DNA of 64,000 nt from Novipirellula herctigrandis (GTDB taxonomy: Bacteria > Planctomycetota > Planctomycetia > Pirellulales > Pirellulaceae), in NCBI GenBank assembly GCA_007859835.1, contig SJPJ01000002.1, forward strand, positions 80,744 to 144,743. Reading direction: 5' to 3'. Below the pieces are notes generated by a model. The model saw only the letters and a program-made list of their open reading frames with translations. It did no database searches and had not been told where the DNA came from. Each line of letters begins with the position of its first letter. Position 1 is the stretch's first letter. Positions 17,576-26,808 of this stretch are shown here, piece after piece. The position numbers were made by a program, and so were the translations under genes.

Positions 17576-19825
17576 TTACTCGGCATTCATTGCAACCGAA
17601 TCACCTGCCATTGCGGCTGCTTGTTCGGCGGCCTCGGCGGCCGCTTTTTCCGCTGCCGCTTTTGCCTCCATCCGTTCGGTAGTCAATTTCGGTCGCCATA
17701 ACACTTGGTAGGTAAATTCCAGCTTTGACGCTTCAAGGGTCGGAGGCTCATTAATCAATTCCTCCAATTCTTCTTCGGTTTGGCCAACGGGAATTTGGCC
17801 CATTTGAATCGCTTGGTTGGCCAACATAATCGCCTCGGGATCGTACTTGGGATTCGGAATCGCAACCGGCAACGGAGTCGCATCTTTGAGAAGAATCGGA
17901 TAGGACAAACCGAACTCTTGGGGCGTAAAATTGACCAAATTACCTTTGTCATCAGGCAATACAATTGGCTTGAGCAAGAAGTTGGTCGTCAAGGTATTTC
18001 GAATATGGTTATTACCTTCTTTACCCATCTCTTCGGGGCTGTTGAAATAGTGATAACCTTGAATTTCAATCACCCAACCCGCTTCCGATGGTCCAACCAA
18101 AGCAGCTAATTTTTCGAGCGCAACGTTACCCGTCGGTTCGCCTAATTCGCCGTCGGCGGACGATGAACTCACCGCGCCCTCTGCGGCCGCTTCAAGCCCA
18201 TCGATATCATCGGGGATCGGACGACCAGTAATCTTGGTCCAGTTCAACATTTCTTCTTTGAAACGGTCAGCGACGGGTTCGGTCCACCACAACGTAAGAT
18301 CTTCCATGAACTTCGTTTCCACCTTCGTCACATGGATATCGATTCGTTTCTCGTAAGGCAGCTCCTTGGCATCCGGAATCTTGCCATCGGGGAATTCCAT
18401 TCGCGGAATCGCACCGTTCATCGCCTGCAACAACTCCATCCATTTCAATCGTTTTTCTGCGTTGCCGGAGACCTCTTTGCCAAGTTCGTTTAAGAAGGTC
18501 AACTTGGTCATTTGCAGATCGTCTTCGGACTTCTGCGAGCTCGAATAGGACGACATCTGAGTGACGGCGGCTTGCGGACCATCCCAAATGTCGGGATGGG
18601 TCACCGCCCAGCTTCGTTCGGTAAAGACATAGTGGCCAATCAATCCGAGCAATAGCACCGCGACCGCTGCCAACGTCCAAGGTTTCTTGGCCCGAATCAT
18701 CCGCTCGGTCAGAATTTCTTGGGGAACTAGCGACGCGTGAATTGGCGCACGGCCCAAACCCTGCAAACAAAGCCCGTAACAAACACCAAACGTCGGAGCA
18801 TTGTCACGGAATGTCGGGATCGACAACACGTCATCGCCGCTGAGACGGTTGAAACGATCGAGTGTGCTGACTTCGAAACCAAGATTCTTACCCAAATAGG
18901 CAGCCAAGCCAGGCATTTTAACCGTGTTACCCGAGATCAACATTTCAGAGATGTCGGCTTGCTTATCGATACTTCGGAAAAAACCGATCGATCGCTGGAC
19001 TTCGGTCACCAGATCATTAAAGACCGGACGCATCGTTTGGAAGACCAACTTTGGATCGACCGCCTCGCGTGCGTTTCGCTTTAAGTGCTCCGCCTTGGCG
19101 AAAGTCAACTTCAAGTCCTTGGTCAATTGACGCGTGAAGTGATTACCCCCAATCGGCATACTTCGTTGCCAGATTCGAAATCCATTGGTGATAATCAAGT
19201 CGCTCGAATCGGTGCCAATCGACAAAAGTACACTTGAGCTAGGTGGATTATCGGGGTCGAACGTCTCACTATCGAGTCGTTCGTGAAGCCGGTCATAGGC
19301 GACCATATTATAGAGAGCCAGCGGGGCGAGTTGGATCTCATCCACTTCGATATCTGCATCGACGAACGGCAGCATTTGCCGATAAACCTGCTCGCGTTTC
19401 ATTGCGAACAAACCGACTTCGCTTTCCAATGCATAACCTTCTTCGATCATGCTGCCCGGCATCATTTGGTGGTCCCAAACGACATCAGCCAAATCAAACG
19501 GGATTTGTTGCCTCGCCTCGTAGCGAACAATGTCCGCAATCTTCTTCACTTCCACTGGTGGCGGCTTGAAAAACTTCGCCAAACCGCTCTGCCCTGGAAC
19601 ACTGATGACGACGTGATCATTAAATTGATCGTTTCGCTGCATCAATTGCTCAAGCGCGTCGGCGACCAATTCCTCCGGAACGGCTTCGGGTTGGCTCAAT
19701 ATTTTCGGATATTCAATAAAGTCGAACGCGTCCGCGACGACCTCGCCATCGACGATCGAACAATGCAGCGCTTTGAGCGCCGATTGCCCAATTTCAATTC
19801 CCCATACACCTGAAGCTGAAGCCAT
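17576..19825 (-). CDS. pilM: Type IV pilus-type PilM actin-like ATPase fused to a PilN-like membrane segment
   Basis: Residues 1-370 follow PilM: WGIEIGQSALKALH (phosphate-1 loop of the actin-like fold), DHVVISVPGQSGLAKFF, ARQQIPFDL, and VLLSIGTDSSDLIITNG (second ATPase loop). EVQRSIGFFRS and SEMLISGNTVKMPGLAAYL (adenosine motif) follow. Unlike cytoplasmic PilM of Thermus or Pseudomonas (about 350-380 residues), the 749-residue protein continues through one span near 395-412 (LAAVAVLLLGLIGHYVFTER) into a large outside domain. It ends in an Ala/Glu coil. It thus looks like PilM joined to PilN. Start at ATG 19825 gives MASASGVWG; the frame extends further but without conserved sequence. It heads the minus-strand cluster. 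No PilB, PilC or pilin is present nearby. Confidence 0.8.
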   Translation of the reverse strand: MASASGVWGIEIGQSALKALHCSIVDGEVVADAFDFIEYPKILSQPEAVPEELVADALEQLMQRNDQFNDHVVISVPGQSGLAKFFKPPPVEVKKIADIVRYEARQQIPFDLADVVWDHQMMPGSMIEEGYALESEVGLFAMKREQVYRQMLPFVDADIEVDEIQLAPLALYNMVAYDRLHERLDSETFDPDNPPSSSVLLSIGTDSSDLIITNGFRIWQRSMPIGGNHFTRQLTKDLKLTFAKAEHLKRNAREAVDPKLVFQTMRPVFNDLVTEVQRSIGFFRSIDKQADISEMLISGNTVKMPGLAAYLGKNLGFEVSTLDRFNRLSGDDVLSIPTFRDNAPTFGVCYGLCLQGLGRAPIHASLVPQEILTERMIRAKKPWTLAAVAVLLLGLIGHYVFTERSWAVTHPDIWDGPQAAVTQMSSYSSSQKSEDDLQMTKLTFLNELGKEVSGNAEKRLKWMELLQAMNGAIPRMEFPDGKIPDAKELPYEKRIDIHVTKVETKFMEDLTLWWTEPVADRFKEEMLNWTKITGRPIPDDIDGLEAAAEGAVSSSSADGELGEPTGNVALEKLAALVGPSEAGWVIEIQGYHYFNSPEEMGKEGNNHIRNTLTTNFLLKPIVLPDDKGNLVNFTPQEFGLSYPILLKDATPLPVAIPNPKYDPEAIMLANQAIQMGQIPVGQTEEELEELINEPPTLEASKLEFTYQVLWRPKLTTERMEAKAAAEKAAAEAAEQAAAMAGDSVAMNAE

Positions 19826-19927
19826 CTGTTTATTACTCGTCAGTGTGAAAAGACCCTTGACCGCTACTTTAAGGCATTCCAAGCCCCAATCCTACCGGCA
19901 GAACTATTGTAAGCCGATTTGCCAAAA

Positions 19928-19933
19928 ATTATA
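19928..19933 (-). promoter_or_regulatory. Candidate -10 box of the pilM cluster
   Basis: The minus strand reads a perfect TATAAT here, about 100 bases upstream of the pilM start, with an AT-rich surround. The -35 position, 16-17 bases upstream, has only a weak match (TTTTCT). The 391-bp divergent spacer 19826-20216 holds no other recognised feature. Confidence 0.35.
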
Positions 19934-20216
19934 TGAGATTCTGGGTTTAGAAAACTGTTTGACCATGGATTCTGCCTGATCAACCGTCAAAACCGCAGAT
20001 TGAGCCTCCATCTCGGGAACGCTTCGCCTACGACGACGTGAGGAAATGGGCTAGGACAAAAATGAAAAGAACGTTTAGGAATCTGACCGACTGCCAACTC
20101 GTTGAGAAAAGAAAAATGCGGTAAAACAAGAGCTAAATCGGGCGTCCCTATTCTAACGTTTGCTCGCACCCTTCGTCAAATTTTTTTCTCACCACCCTCA
20201 CCTCTCAATTCCCACT

Positions 20217-23147
20217 ATGCCATCCTACGACGAGTGCTGCGTCCTTCTTCCCTGCTCGACTCTCGAAGACTTTCCCTCCGATGCCTCCGAAGAGGATGCG
20301 CGCAGTTTATTGGCAGCATGGACTGTCCTTTGGCACCCCAAACTGATCTCCGAGAACGAGCAAATTCCGACTTGGTACCGCGCCGATGGACCTCCGGACA
20401 CCACGACTGGCAATCGTGTGATTGTCGTTCCCCGATCGAGCGTCTCAATGCTACCGGACGGATTCGAACAAAAATGTCGAGATAATGATTCCATCAAATG
20501 GATCGACGGAGCCAATCGAAACGAGATGCTCGGCAAGCTTAGCGACCTTTTGCCACAATCGTTCCAACCCCTACAAGCATCCCATCGCACCGCCTCGGTC
20601 GAAGATTTCTTCGCCCTCGGTTATGCCTTTTTACAGGTTCAGGTGATGACGCGGCGACTCCGTTACACCAGCAACCTCGATGAAATCTATTTCGAAAAGT
20701 GTGTTGTTTCCGCTGCCAACGGCTTTATCCAAGGGGATCCCGAAGCGACCGTCACGTCGTTGCATGATGCCTTCGATTGCTTGGCCCAGGAACGTGATCA
20801 CTACTTTACGTCCGATCCGCACCTGATCGACCTGACGCTGCTTTCTGATTCCACGCTGGAAAAATTCTTTGGTTCTCTGCCAAATTCAAATGAGACGGCT
20901 CCGAACGGCTCCGACGCCCCGAGTCCCACGAGTGACCGCGAACAAGAGGGTGTGCTTCCAACGCCAACCAATGTGTTGGTCGATCAACCAATCGCAAAGT
21001 CGATTCAAAATCTTGGCAGTGAAAAAGTGACTCTGCTCCGCAATCTCATCGAGAACCAATCACTCGGATGGGCTGGCGGCGGTCCCTCGGGCGATGTTTC
21101 GTTGTCAACCGAAACCTATACGGGAGCCGAAAACCAAATCACCCAAGCATTCGGCGAAACGAGCGACATCGTCGGCATCCGCCCACCGGTTTACGCCCGT
21201 TACTCTGGTTCAACTCCTTCGGACATGACCAAAGTCATCGCGTCATTGGGAGTCGCAGGGATGATCTCTGTTGACTTCGCCAACGGCACTGGATTTAGCG
21301 ATGAAGCGAAAGTGGTTCAAAAAGGCGGCAGCGTTGAACTGCATACGCTTTCGGCCAAACCCATCGACGCAGCGAGTGAAATTCCCTTTTTGGCGATCGG
21401 TGCCAAGCTTGGTGAAGCGATCGATAGTGGCGAGATTGCGGTCGCACTTATGGTTCATTGGCCCTCGCTAGAAGGGGACACCTATCGACTCCTTCGGACC
21501 GCTGCATCATGGAGCCTCGTGCTAGGCCGCTGCTGGACAATGGAAGAGTTCTTTCGCACCGGCGAACAACCCTATCACCACAATTCCTCAATCAACACCG
21601 CCGGTCGCGCCGACCTGGAATTGACGCAGCGTGTCGAACGAGGAGAACCAGACCCGCTATCCCGTTTAGCCAGACAGACAAAGCAGTCGATCGACCAACA
21701 GAACCAAGCTATGTTGGCGGCGATGCTTGAGATTGCAACGGGGAAAAAACTTCCAGCAGGTGAATCCGTCGAGGACGCCGAGCGATTGAGCCAACTCGCG
21801 CGAGCGATCGGGCTCGTCCCTTCGTCCGACAAATCGAATATGTGCATTCTGAATCCGAACGCTTGTCCGATTCGAACGCAAATCGAAATTCTTGGTGACC
21901 CCCATCGCGACAAACAGGTCTACGCATCGAGCGGCAGCGGAAAACAATCGATCGTCACAGTCGATGTGTCCGCGTTTGGATTTTCAGTCATTCGAAACGA
22001 AGCGATTGGCCAATCCACGGGCCGTACGATAGGCCAACGGATTCGCGATGTTGCGTCGGGGACCGGATGGTTCTCAAGCACCAAACCGATCGTCGTTAAC
22101 GACAGCTTACTCAACGCATTCATGGAAGTAGCCATCGATCCGGAATCCGGTGGCATCAAAGGGGTCTACAGCGGTTCGACTCGCGGCAACCGATTTTCAC
22201 TGCGTCTTGTTTCCGTCGGAAACGCCGCCAACGTCAGCAAGATGAAAGTGAAGAATAAAGACGGCGAAAAGAAGCCGATCATGAAAGCGGATAAAATAAA
22301 AACCGTAACTTCGCGACTGGATATCGGTGTGATCGAATCGACCGGATCGATCGTGGATGGCGATGGTGAAAAAATCGCAAAGTTCGAGTTGACCTACACA
22401 CTCCGCCGCGGCGAGCGGATGCTTAGCGTTGCTGCAAAGCTAGACACGCGAGCCAGCTTTGGTGACGACCCTTGGCGAAATTATTTTGCACTCCGTTGCG
22501 CCGTCGCAACCGATGCGGTAATCCCAAAGCTAATCGTTCGGGACAAGATCCACAAAGCGAACTCGCGTCGATTGGTCGCGCCGCTGGGGATTCTTCTCGA
22601 TGAATCGGATCGGCAAACCTTGATTGCGTCATCCGGAATGGCCTACCATCGACGAGTCGAAGATCGTTTTTTCGATACGCTGCTATGTGCCAAAGGTGAA
22701 TCGAAACAAGACTTCACGATCCATTACGGATTCGAAGTGGCCGACCCCGTTTCCACCGCCCGAAGTGTGATGGCGGATCCCCTGACCATGGCAGTCGAAC
22801 CGGTCGATGTCGACGCCTCGCGAGGATGGCTAATTCACGCCTCACCCAAAGAAGTTTTTGTGGCGGATATGAAAACGGTGACGGATAACCAAGGACAGCT
22901 ATTGGCGATTGTGCGATTGATCCAAACTCGGTCACGCGGATGCAACGCGGCGCTGCAATTTTGCCGAGGGGTTGCCCAGGCAGCACGATTGACTCGCGGC
23001 AGCCATTTGCCGACCGAGGAATTGCTGCGATCGTTTGCGTCCGAAGCAGGATCAAACCAATTGACGATCGAAAAGGATCGCATCAAACTAGCGATGGCAG
23101 CGCACGAAGTGGTCGACATTCTTGTCCGGTTCGAAGGAACGCCTTGA
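20217..23147 (+). CDS. Large conserved protein, possibly GH38 alpha-mannosidase-like
   Basis: 976 residues from the ATG at 20217 (MPSYDECCVLLPCSTLEDF); the frame extends 19 codons upstream but without conserved look. There is no signal peptide. The N-terminal 150 residues contain LAAWTVLWHPKLI. The middle has LGWAGGGPSGDVSLSTETY, PPVYARYSGSTPSDMTKVI, and MVHWPSLEGDTYRLLRTAASW. The C-terminal third is beta-rich (RFSLRLVSVG, FELTYTLRRGERMLSVAAKL). A TIM-like N-part, helical bundle and beta-sandwich order recalls GH38 mannosidases, but I cannot place the catalytic aspartate, so this is tentative. The stop overlaps the kinase start as TGATG, showing tight coupling. It diverges from pilM. Confidence 0.6.
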   Translation: MPSYDECCVLLPCSTLEDFPSDASEEDARSLLAAWTVLWHPKLISENEQIPTWYRADGPPDTTTGNRVIVVPRSSVSMLPDGFEQKCRDNDSIKWIDGANRNEMLGKLSDLLPQSFQPLQASHRTASVEDFFALGYAFLQVQVMTRRLRYTSNLDEIYFEKCVVSAANGFIQGDPEATVTSLHDAFDCLAQERDHYFTSDPHLIDLTLLSDSTLEKFFGSLPNSNETAPNGSDAPSPTSDREQEGVLPTPTNVLVDQPIAKSIQNLGSEKVTLLRNLIENQSLGWAGGGPSGDVSLSTETYTGAENQITQAFGETSDIVGIRPPVYARYSGSTPSDMTKVIASLGVAGMISVDFANGTGFSDEAKVVQKGGSVELHTLSAKPIDAASEIPFLAIGAKLGEAIDSGEIAVALMVHWPSLEGDTYRLLRTAASWSLVLGRCWTMEEFFRTGEQPYHHNSSINTAGRADLELTQRVERGEPDPLSRLARQTKQSIDQQNQAMLAAMLEIATGKKLPAGESVEDAERLSQLARAIGLVPSSDKSNMCILNPNACPIRTQIEILGDPHRDKQVYASSGSGKQSIVTVDVSAFGFSVIRNEAIGQSTGRTIGQRIRDVASGTGWFSSTKPIVVNDSLLNAFMEVAIDPESGGIKGVYSGSTRGNRFSLRLVSVGNAANVSKMKVKNKDGEKKPIMKADKIKTVTSRLDIGVIESTGSIVDGDGEKIAKFELTYTLRRGERMLSVAAKLDTRASFGDDPWRNYFALRCAVATDAVIPKLIVRDKIHKANSRRLVAPLGILLDESDRQTLIASSGMAYHRRVEDRFFDTLLCAKGESKQDFTIHYGFEVADPVSTARSVMADPLTMAVEPVDVDASRGWLIHASPKEVFVADMKTVTDNQGQLLAIVRLIQTRSRGCNAALQFCRGVAQAARLTRGSHLPTEELLRSFASEAGSNQLTIEKDRIKLAMAAHEVVDILVRFEGTP

Positions 23148-24484
23148 TGGCATCATCCGACCTCAAAACGACACTCTCCTTCAAAGAAGCAGCCCAACGA
23201 AGTGGTTTGGTCAGCTCCCAAAAATGGAACCATGCTGTTCAAACCGCTGGCTCGGAAGACGACGATTTGGTTGCCGAAGCACTGGTGCAAAGTGGCGATA
23301 TCACCGAATACCAATCGGCTCAACTTCGTGGTGGTCGGACAAAGTTCAACCTTGGACCTTACCTCATCACCGGATGGATCGGCCAAGGGGGAATGGGACA
23401 AGTCTTTAAAGCAGTCCACAGTGTCATGGGCCGCGAGTGCGCGGTAAAAACATTGCCGCTGGAAAAGCTTACAAAGCAATCGAGAGCGGCGTTTGTTCGC
23501 GAAATCCGTTTACAAGCGGGACTCGATAGCCCCTATGTCGTTCGCGCCTATGACGCGGGACAAGATGGCAGTGTGCACTATCTAGTCACCGAATATGTCC
23601 CTGGTACCGACCTGAGGCGATTGGTCCGCAGCGGAGGGCCATTGACGATGAACCATGCAGCGCTGGTCATTTCACAGGCCGCCATGGGACTGCAATACGC
23701 CCACGACCTCAGCTTGGTCCACCGGGATGTAAAACCAGGAAACATTTTGGTGACACCCGAAGGACATGCGAAGGTGTCGGACATCGGATTGGCTGGGTAT
23801 AGCTTTGGTGGCAAGGACGATCCACGAGCGGGCAAAATCGTCGGGACGGCCGACTACTTGTCACCGGAACAAATCCGTCACCCCTCGTCGGTGGATCCGC
23901 TCAGCGATATCTATTCGCTTGGCTGCACCCTGTACTACGTCGTCACCGGCAAGGTTCCGTTCCCCGGTGGCGATGCCAAATCGAAATGCAAACGCCACTG
24001 TGAACAAACCCCGTGGCATCCTCGGAAATTCATCCCTGAGTTATCTGAAGATTTTGTTGACGTCATCGCCGATATGATGGAAAAAGATCCTTCCAAGCGA
24101 ATTCAATCGGCAAGCGAAGTCGTTGAACGGTTGGAACCATGGTCAATGACGGCTTTGGAATTTGTTGACCGCCCCATCGACCGTCGGCCATGGATGCCGC
24201 CCCCACCACCAAAAGAACCTGCACCGCCACGGGAATACTATCGCGACAGCGGTAGCGACCATTCCGAATCAGCTCACTCAAGTGAACTGAGCCACTCCGA
24301 TGCAAGGTCTGGTGCAATGGCAATTCCGTCGGTCCCTGGAAGCATGTCAAACTCTTCAAGTGATTTCAAGACGGCTGCTCGCCCGAGCCTACTGGTACCA
24401 ATAGCGTTGACGTTGGCCCTTGCAGTACCACTCAGCTTGCTCGCTGGAGCGATCATCGGCGTTCTACTTCACGACAAATTTTGA
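23147..24484 (+). CDS. Membrane-anchored serine/threonine protein kinase
   Basis: 445 residues. The N-terminal 65 form the planctomycete pre-kinase module (SFKEAAQRSGLVSS, EALVQSGDITEYQSAQL). The kinase domain (about 67-330) has the glycine loop GQGGMGQVFKA, the VAIK-type lysine in CAVKTL, the catalytic loop VHRDVKPGNIL, and SDIGLAG in place of DFG. It also has GTADYLSPEQI and the D-I-YSLGCTLYY segment. A Pro/Ser-rich linker leads to one C-terminal span (VPIALTLALAVPLSLLAGAI) with a seven-residue tail, so no sensory domain lies outside. DFG variants with D-L-G or D-I-G are common in this group, so activity is expected. Translation is coupled to the preceding gene by TGATG. Its substrate may be that partner. 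Confidence 0.9.
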   Translation: MASSDLKTTLSFKEAAQRSGLVSSQKWNHAVQTAGSEDDDLVAEALVQSGDITEYQSAQLRGGRTKFNLGPYLITGWIGQGGMGQVFKAVHSVMGRECAVKTLPLEKLTKQSRAAFVREIRLQAGLDSPYVVRAYDAGQDGSVHYLVTEYVPGTDLRRLVRSGGPLTMNHAALVISQAAMGLQYAHDLSLVHRDVKPGNILVTPEGHAKVSDIGLAGYSFGGKDDPRAGKIVGTADYLSPEQIRHPSSVDPLSDIYSLGCTLYYVVTGKVPFPGGDAKSKCKRHCEQTPWHPRKFIPELSEDFVDVIADMMEKDPSKRIQSASEVVERLEPWSMTALEFVDRPIDRRPWMPPPPPKEPAPPREYYRDSGSDHSESAHSSELSHSDARSGAMAIPSVPGSMSNSSSDFKTAARPSLLVPIALTLALAVPLSLLAGAIIGVLLHDKF

Positions 24485-24850
24485 ACGATAATACTTAGCG
24501 AAGAATTGAAGTTGGTGGCAATCCAATGTGGCTGACCTGCAACGCCCGTTGAGAACCAAACCCGACCAATCAAGGCGGAGTCTCTGCTGTCTACCTCCAC
24601 AGCGATTCCAAGACGTTTCCGCTGAGCCTCAATACTGCGGCGGATCAACTGGCGCAGCAACCACACACCCCACCGGAGGGAAAACTTCTGTCCAGGCGGC
24701 CACATCACAAACGGCTGACGACAGCCGTGCTTACCTATCGGCGGCACAATTCGAAGCGTTTGTGATGAAGACGGAATCGCTCTGGATTAAGACGAAAAAG
24801 CTGTGGGCAATCAACGATGGCGGAAGTGCCGCCCCAATCCCCATGATCTC

Positions 24851-24914
24851 CCCACAACCTTGATCATGATCTTCCCACAACCTTGATCATGATCTCCCCA
24901 CAACCTTGATCATG
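24851..24914. repeat. 23-bp tandem repeat, nearly three copies, intergenic
   Basis: Units start at 24851, 24874 and 24897 with core CCCACAACCTTGATCATGAT; the last is cut after CATG. Each contains the palindrome TGATCA. The third copy decays into unique sequence. Confidence 0.95.
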
Positions 24915-24990
24915 TGTGCCGCCATTTGGATTGGATTCTCCGTCACAAAGATCCGTTACAAAGAATTGTCCGATCGACCACGGCACACGC

Positions 24991-25027
24991 AAAAAAAAAA
25001 GCGGCCCCCTTCATTAAAGGTGCCGCT
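24991..25027 (-). terminator. Rho-independent terminator of the AP2-domain gene
   Basis: Read on the minus strand, AGCGGC pairs with GCCGCT around an inner ACC/GGG-containing loop. It is followed at once by ten consecutive T residues. It lies 86 bases beyond the AP2 gene stop. Confidence 0.85.
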
Positions 25028-25112
25028 CCTTAAGGATGGTCTAGTCATTCACATTCCAAGAAACACCGATCACAGATGTAACGGTGGCATGGAAATAGTG
25101 CGATCCGTCGAT

Positions 25113-25547
25113 CTAGGACTTCATCGCAGCGACGCCACGTTTGCGTGCTTTCACAGCCAATTCGTAGGCCTTTTCATCGCCATATTTCTCGACCGAGAAG
25201 CGTTTCGTGCGGCGCACGCCCTTTTCTGGGCTCCACTGGGCAACCCAGTAAAGATAGGTTGGCTGTGATGGCCAACGAGTATCGACTTCTTCGACCAAAC
25301 GAACGCCAACGACGCCCGATGTGTTGTTAGAACGCATGATTTTCGACAATTCTTTAGCAGAATAGCCCTTCATCTTGGTTTCCAACTCGTCGCGGAAAGC
25401 TTTTGCAGCTATCAGCGCCTTTCTCTTACCTCCGTTTTCACTATCCGAAAAGAACTTCGACGTCTTCTTTCCCTTACGCATTACGCGAACAAGGAATCCA
25501 CCAGAATTGTCTCGGTCGATACGGGTAATGTTTCGATTTGCACTCAT
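25113..25547 (-). CDS. Free-standing AP2-domain DNA-binding protein
   Basis: The 144-residue basic protein has an N-terminal strand-rich part (ITRIDRDNSGGFLVRVMRKG) resembling an AP2 N-terminal/integrase-arm fold and a linker helix (KALIAAKAFRDELETKM). A C-terminal AP2/ERF-like domain covers about residues 70-140. It shows the hallmarks NTSGVVGVRLVEE, YWVAQWSPEKG, TKRFSVEKYGDEKAYELAVK. In bacteria and phages AP2 domains mostly sit in homing endonucleases or integrases; here no HNH or catalytic domain is attached. Known AP2 domains bind GC-rich DNA in the major groove through this three-strand sheet. It stands alone in nearly 2 kb without other genes and has its own terminator. A regulatory or nucleoid role is inference. 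Confidence 0.8.
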   Translation of the reverse strand: MSANRNITRIDRDNSGGFLVRVMRKGKKTSKFFSDSENGGKRKALIAAKAFRDELETKMKGYSAKELSKIMRSNNTSGVVGVRLVEEVDTRWPSQPTYLYWVAQWSPEKGVRRTKRFSVEKYGDEKAYELAVKARKRGVAAMKS

Positions 25548-26397
25548 GTTTTTTCGTCTAAGTTAGAGTGAAGTTGATTTGCCCCTCAATGGTTAATTGT
25601 AGACGGCCTGACGACTTGACCAGAGCTGTACACCAGATTTTTCAAAAAAATGCGAGTAAAAACTTATCAGTCATTTGCACCTGAGCAATAAAAGAGAACA
25701 CCCTTTCATAATTCGAACCAACGTTTCCGGACTCCTTTCACATGGTTACAACGGAGTGCTCCGACGCACGCGATTGGCCCCTCTTCACCCCTGTTTGCCG
25801 CTCTTTCCGCTCGCCAATGATCGCTCACCAAGCGACCGCGAAATACACGAAATGATCGCGAACGGTTCGATTCTCCGTTTTCACGAGTGATGATCGCCCT
25901 GCAAATTCCCATCAATATGCTACGACCACCGGTGAAGCGCGACTACAGGCATATTGGCAGATTAAGAAACCATGACAAATAAACGAATCGATTCAACCGA
26001 TGAATTCGACATCATCGCGCCACGACTTGTCTTGAGCGAGCGACGCTTCTGAAATCGAGCGACGCTAGTGAAAAGAGGAAATAAAGGAACCGTTTAACGC
26101 ATACAAATTGCTGCAATTCGGCCGCAAGGGGTTCGCGAGCGCGCAGACCGTGTTCGTGCAACTGGTTTTGCACCAAATCGAGCAAAATCGATTTATGCTC
26201 GATTGCATTATTGATTCACTTAACCCCAATGGTCGTTTGGCGAATGCAGTGAGGAAACTTTTGCGAGAGTGACGAACTAGTCCCTTAGTCCTTCCGTCCA
26301 TTCCCCTCCAATCGATCGCTTTTGAGATCCCTGCACCCAAATCGTTTTCCAACGGGCGCAGCGGATACCTCCGCGACGAATCCGGCGCACACATCCC
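25548..26397. other. Gene-poor spacer of 850 bp
   Basis: The segment upstream of the AP2 gene is T-rich on its coding strand near 25600-25660 and must hold that gene's promoter. A short direct repeat ATCGAGCGACGCT/GAGCGAGCGACGCT occurs at about 26033 and 26055. No convincing gene or RNA was found; frames on both strands here look random. Confidence 0.6.
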
Positions 26398-26703
26398 ATG
26401 ACTGCTAAACATCGTCACCGATATTTTTTGTTCGGGCTGCTTCTGATTCTGCTTGGAATTCAGTTCCGAATGGTTGACTCGTTCGTTCTCAACGAATCGA
26501 GCACACGTACGCTTGCTCGGTTCAGTGAAACGACGACCGCTTCGAGCGGCTCGATGATGAATTCGGTATTAATGCAGTACTATGCCAATCCTACCAAACG
26601 AATTCAGCCCCCACGCTGGATAGGCTTGTCAATGATTGCCCTTGGTGCAGTCTGCTCGTTTCATGCCATCGCAATGCCACGTTACGAAGGTTCGCCCCAG
26701 TAA
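26398..26703 (+). CDS. Small two-span membrane protein, function unknown
   Basis: 101 residues with a basic start (MTAKHRHRYF) and a first span at about 10-24 (FLFGLLLILLGIQFRMV). A 45-residue Ser/Thr-rich outside loop follows (SSTRTLARFSETTTASSG), then a second span (PPRWIGLSMIALGAVCSFHAI) and a short tail. The hydrophobicity pattern and biased composition suggest a true gene. It is followed after 105 bases by another envelope protein on the same strand, so the two may be cotranscribed. I do not recognise the family. Confidence 0.65.
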   Translation: MTAKHRHRYFLFGLLLILLGIQFRMVDSFVLNESSTRTLARFSETTTASSGSMMNSVLMQYYANPTKRIQPPRWIGLSMIALGAVCSFHAIAMPRYEGSPQ

Positions 26704-26808
26704 CGCGTTACCATTTTCCATCCGGAAAGTTCCCGCCTCAGCATGGATGCCGTCGGTGCGTGGAACCGTTTCATGTATTGAAACTGTTACCCAAAGACGA
26801 GTTGTACG

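Larger units (their letters stand above)
24485..25112. other. Gene-poor spacer of 628 bp
   Basis: Apart from the tandem repeat at 24851-24914 and the minus-strand terminator at 24991-25027 nothing could be supported. A 111-codon frame at 24528-24863 runs into the repeat and has no recognisable features. Confidence 0.6.

Noticed and set aside
23147..24484. Inactive kinase because DFG reads DIG
   Set aside because: All other catalytic motifs are intact, and D-L-G or D-I-G variants are frequent in planctomycete kinases.
24528..24863. Plus-strand 111-codon frame after the kinase
   Set aside because: It ends within the tandem repeat and lacks any hydrophobic core or motif; treated as spacer.
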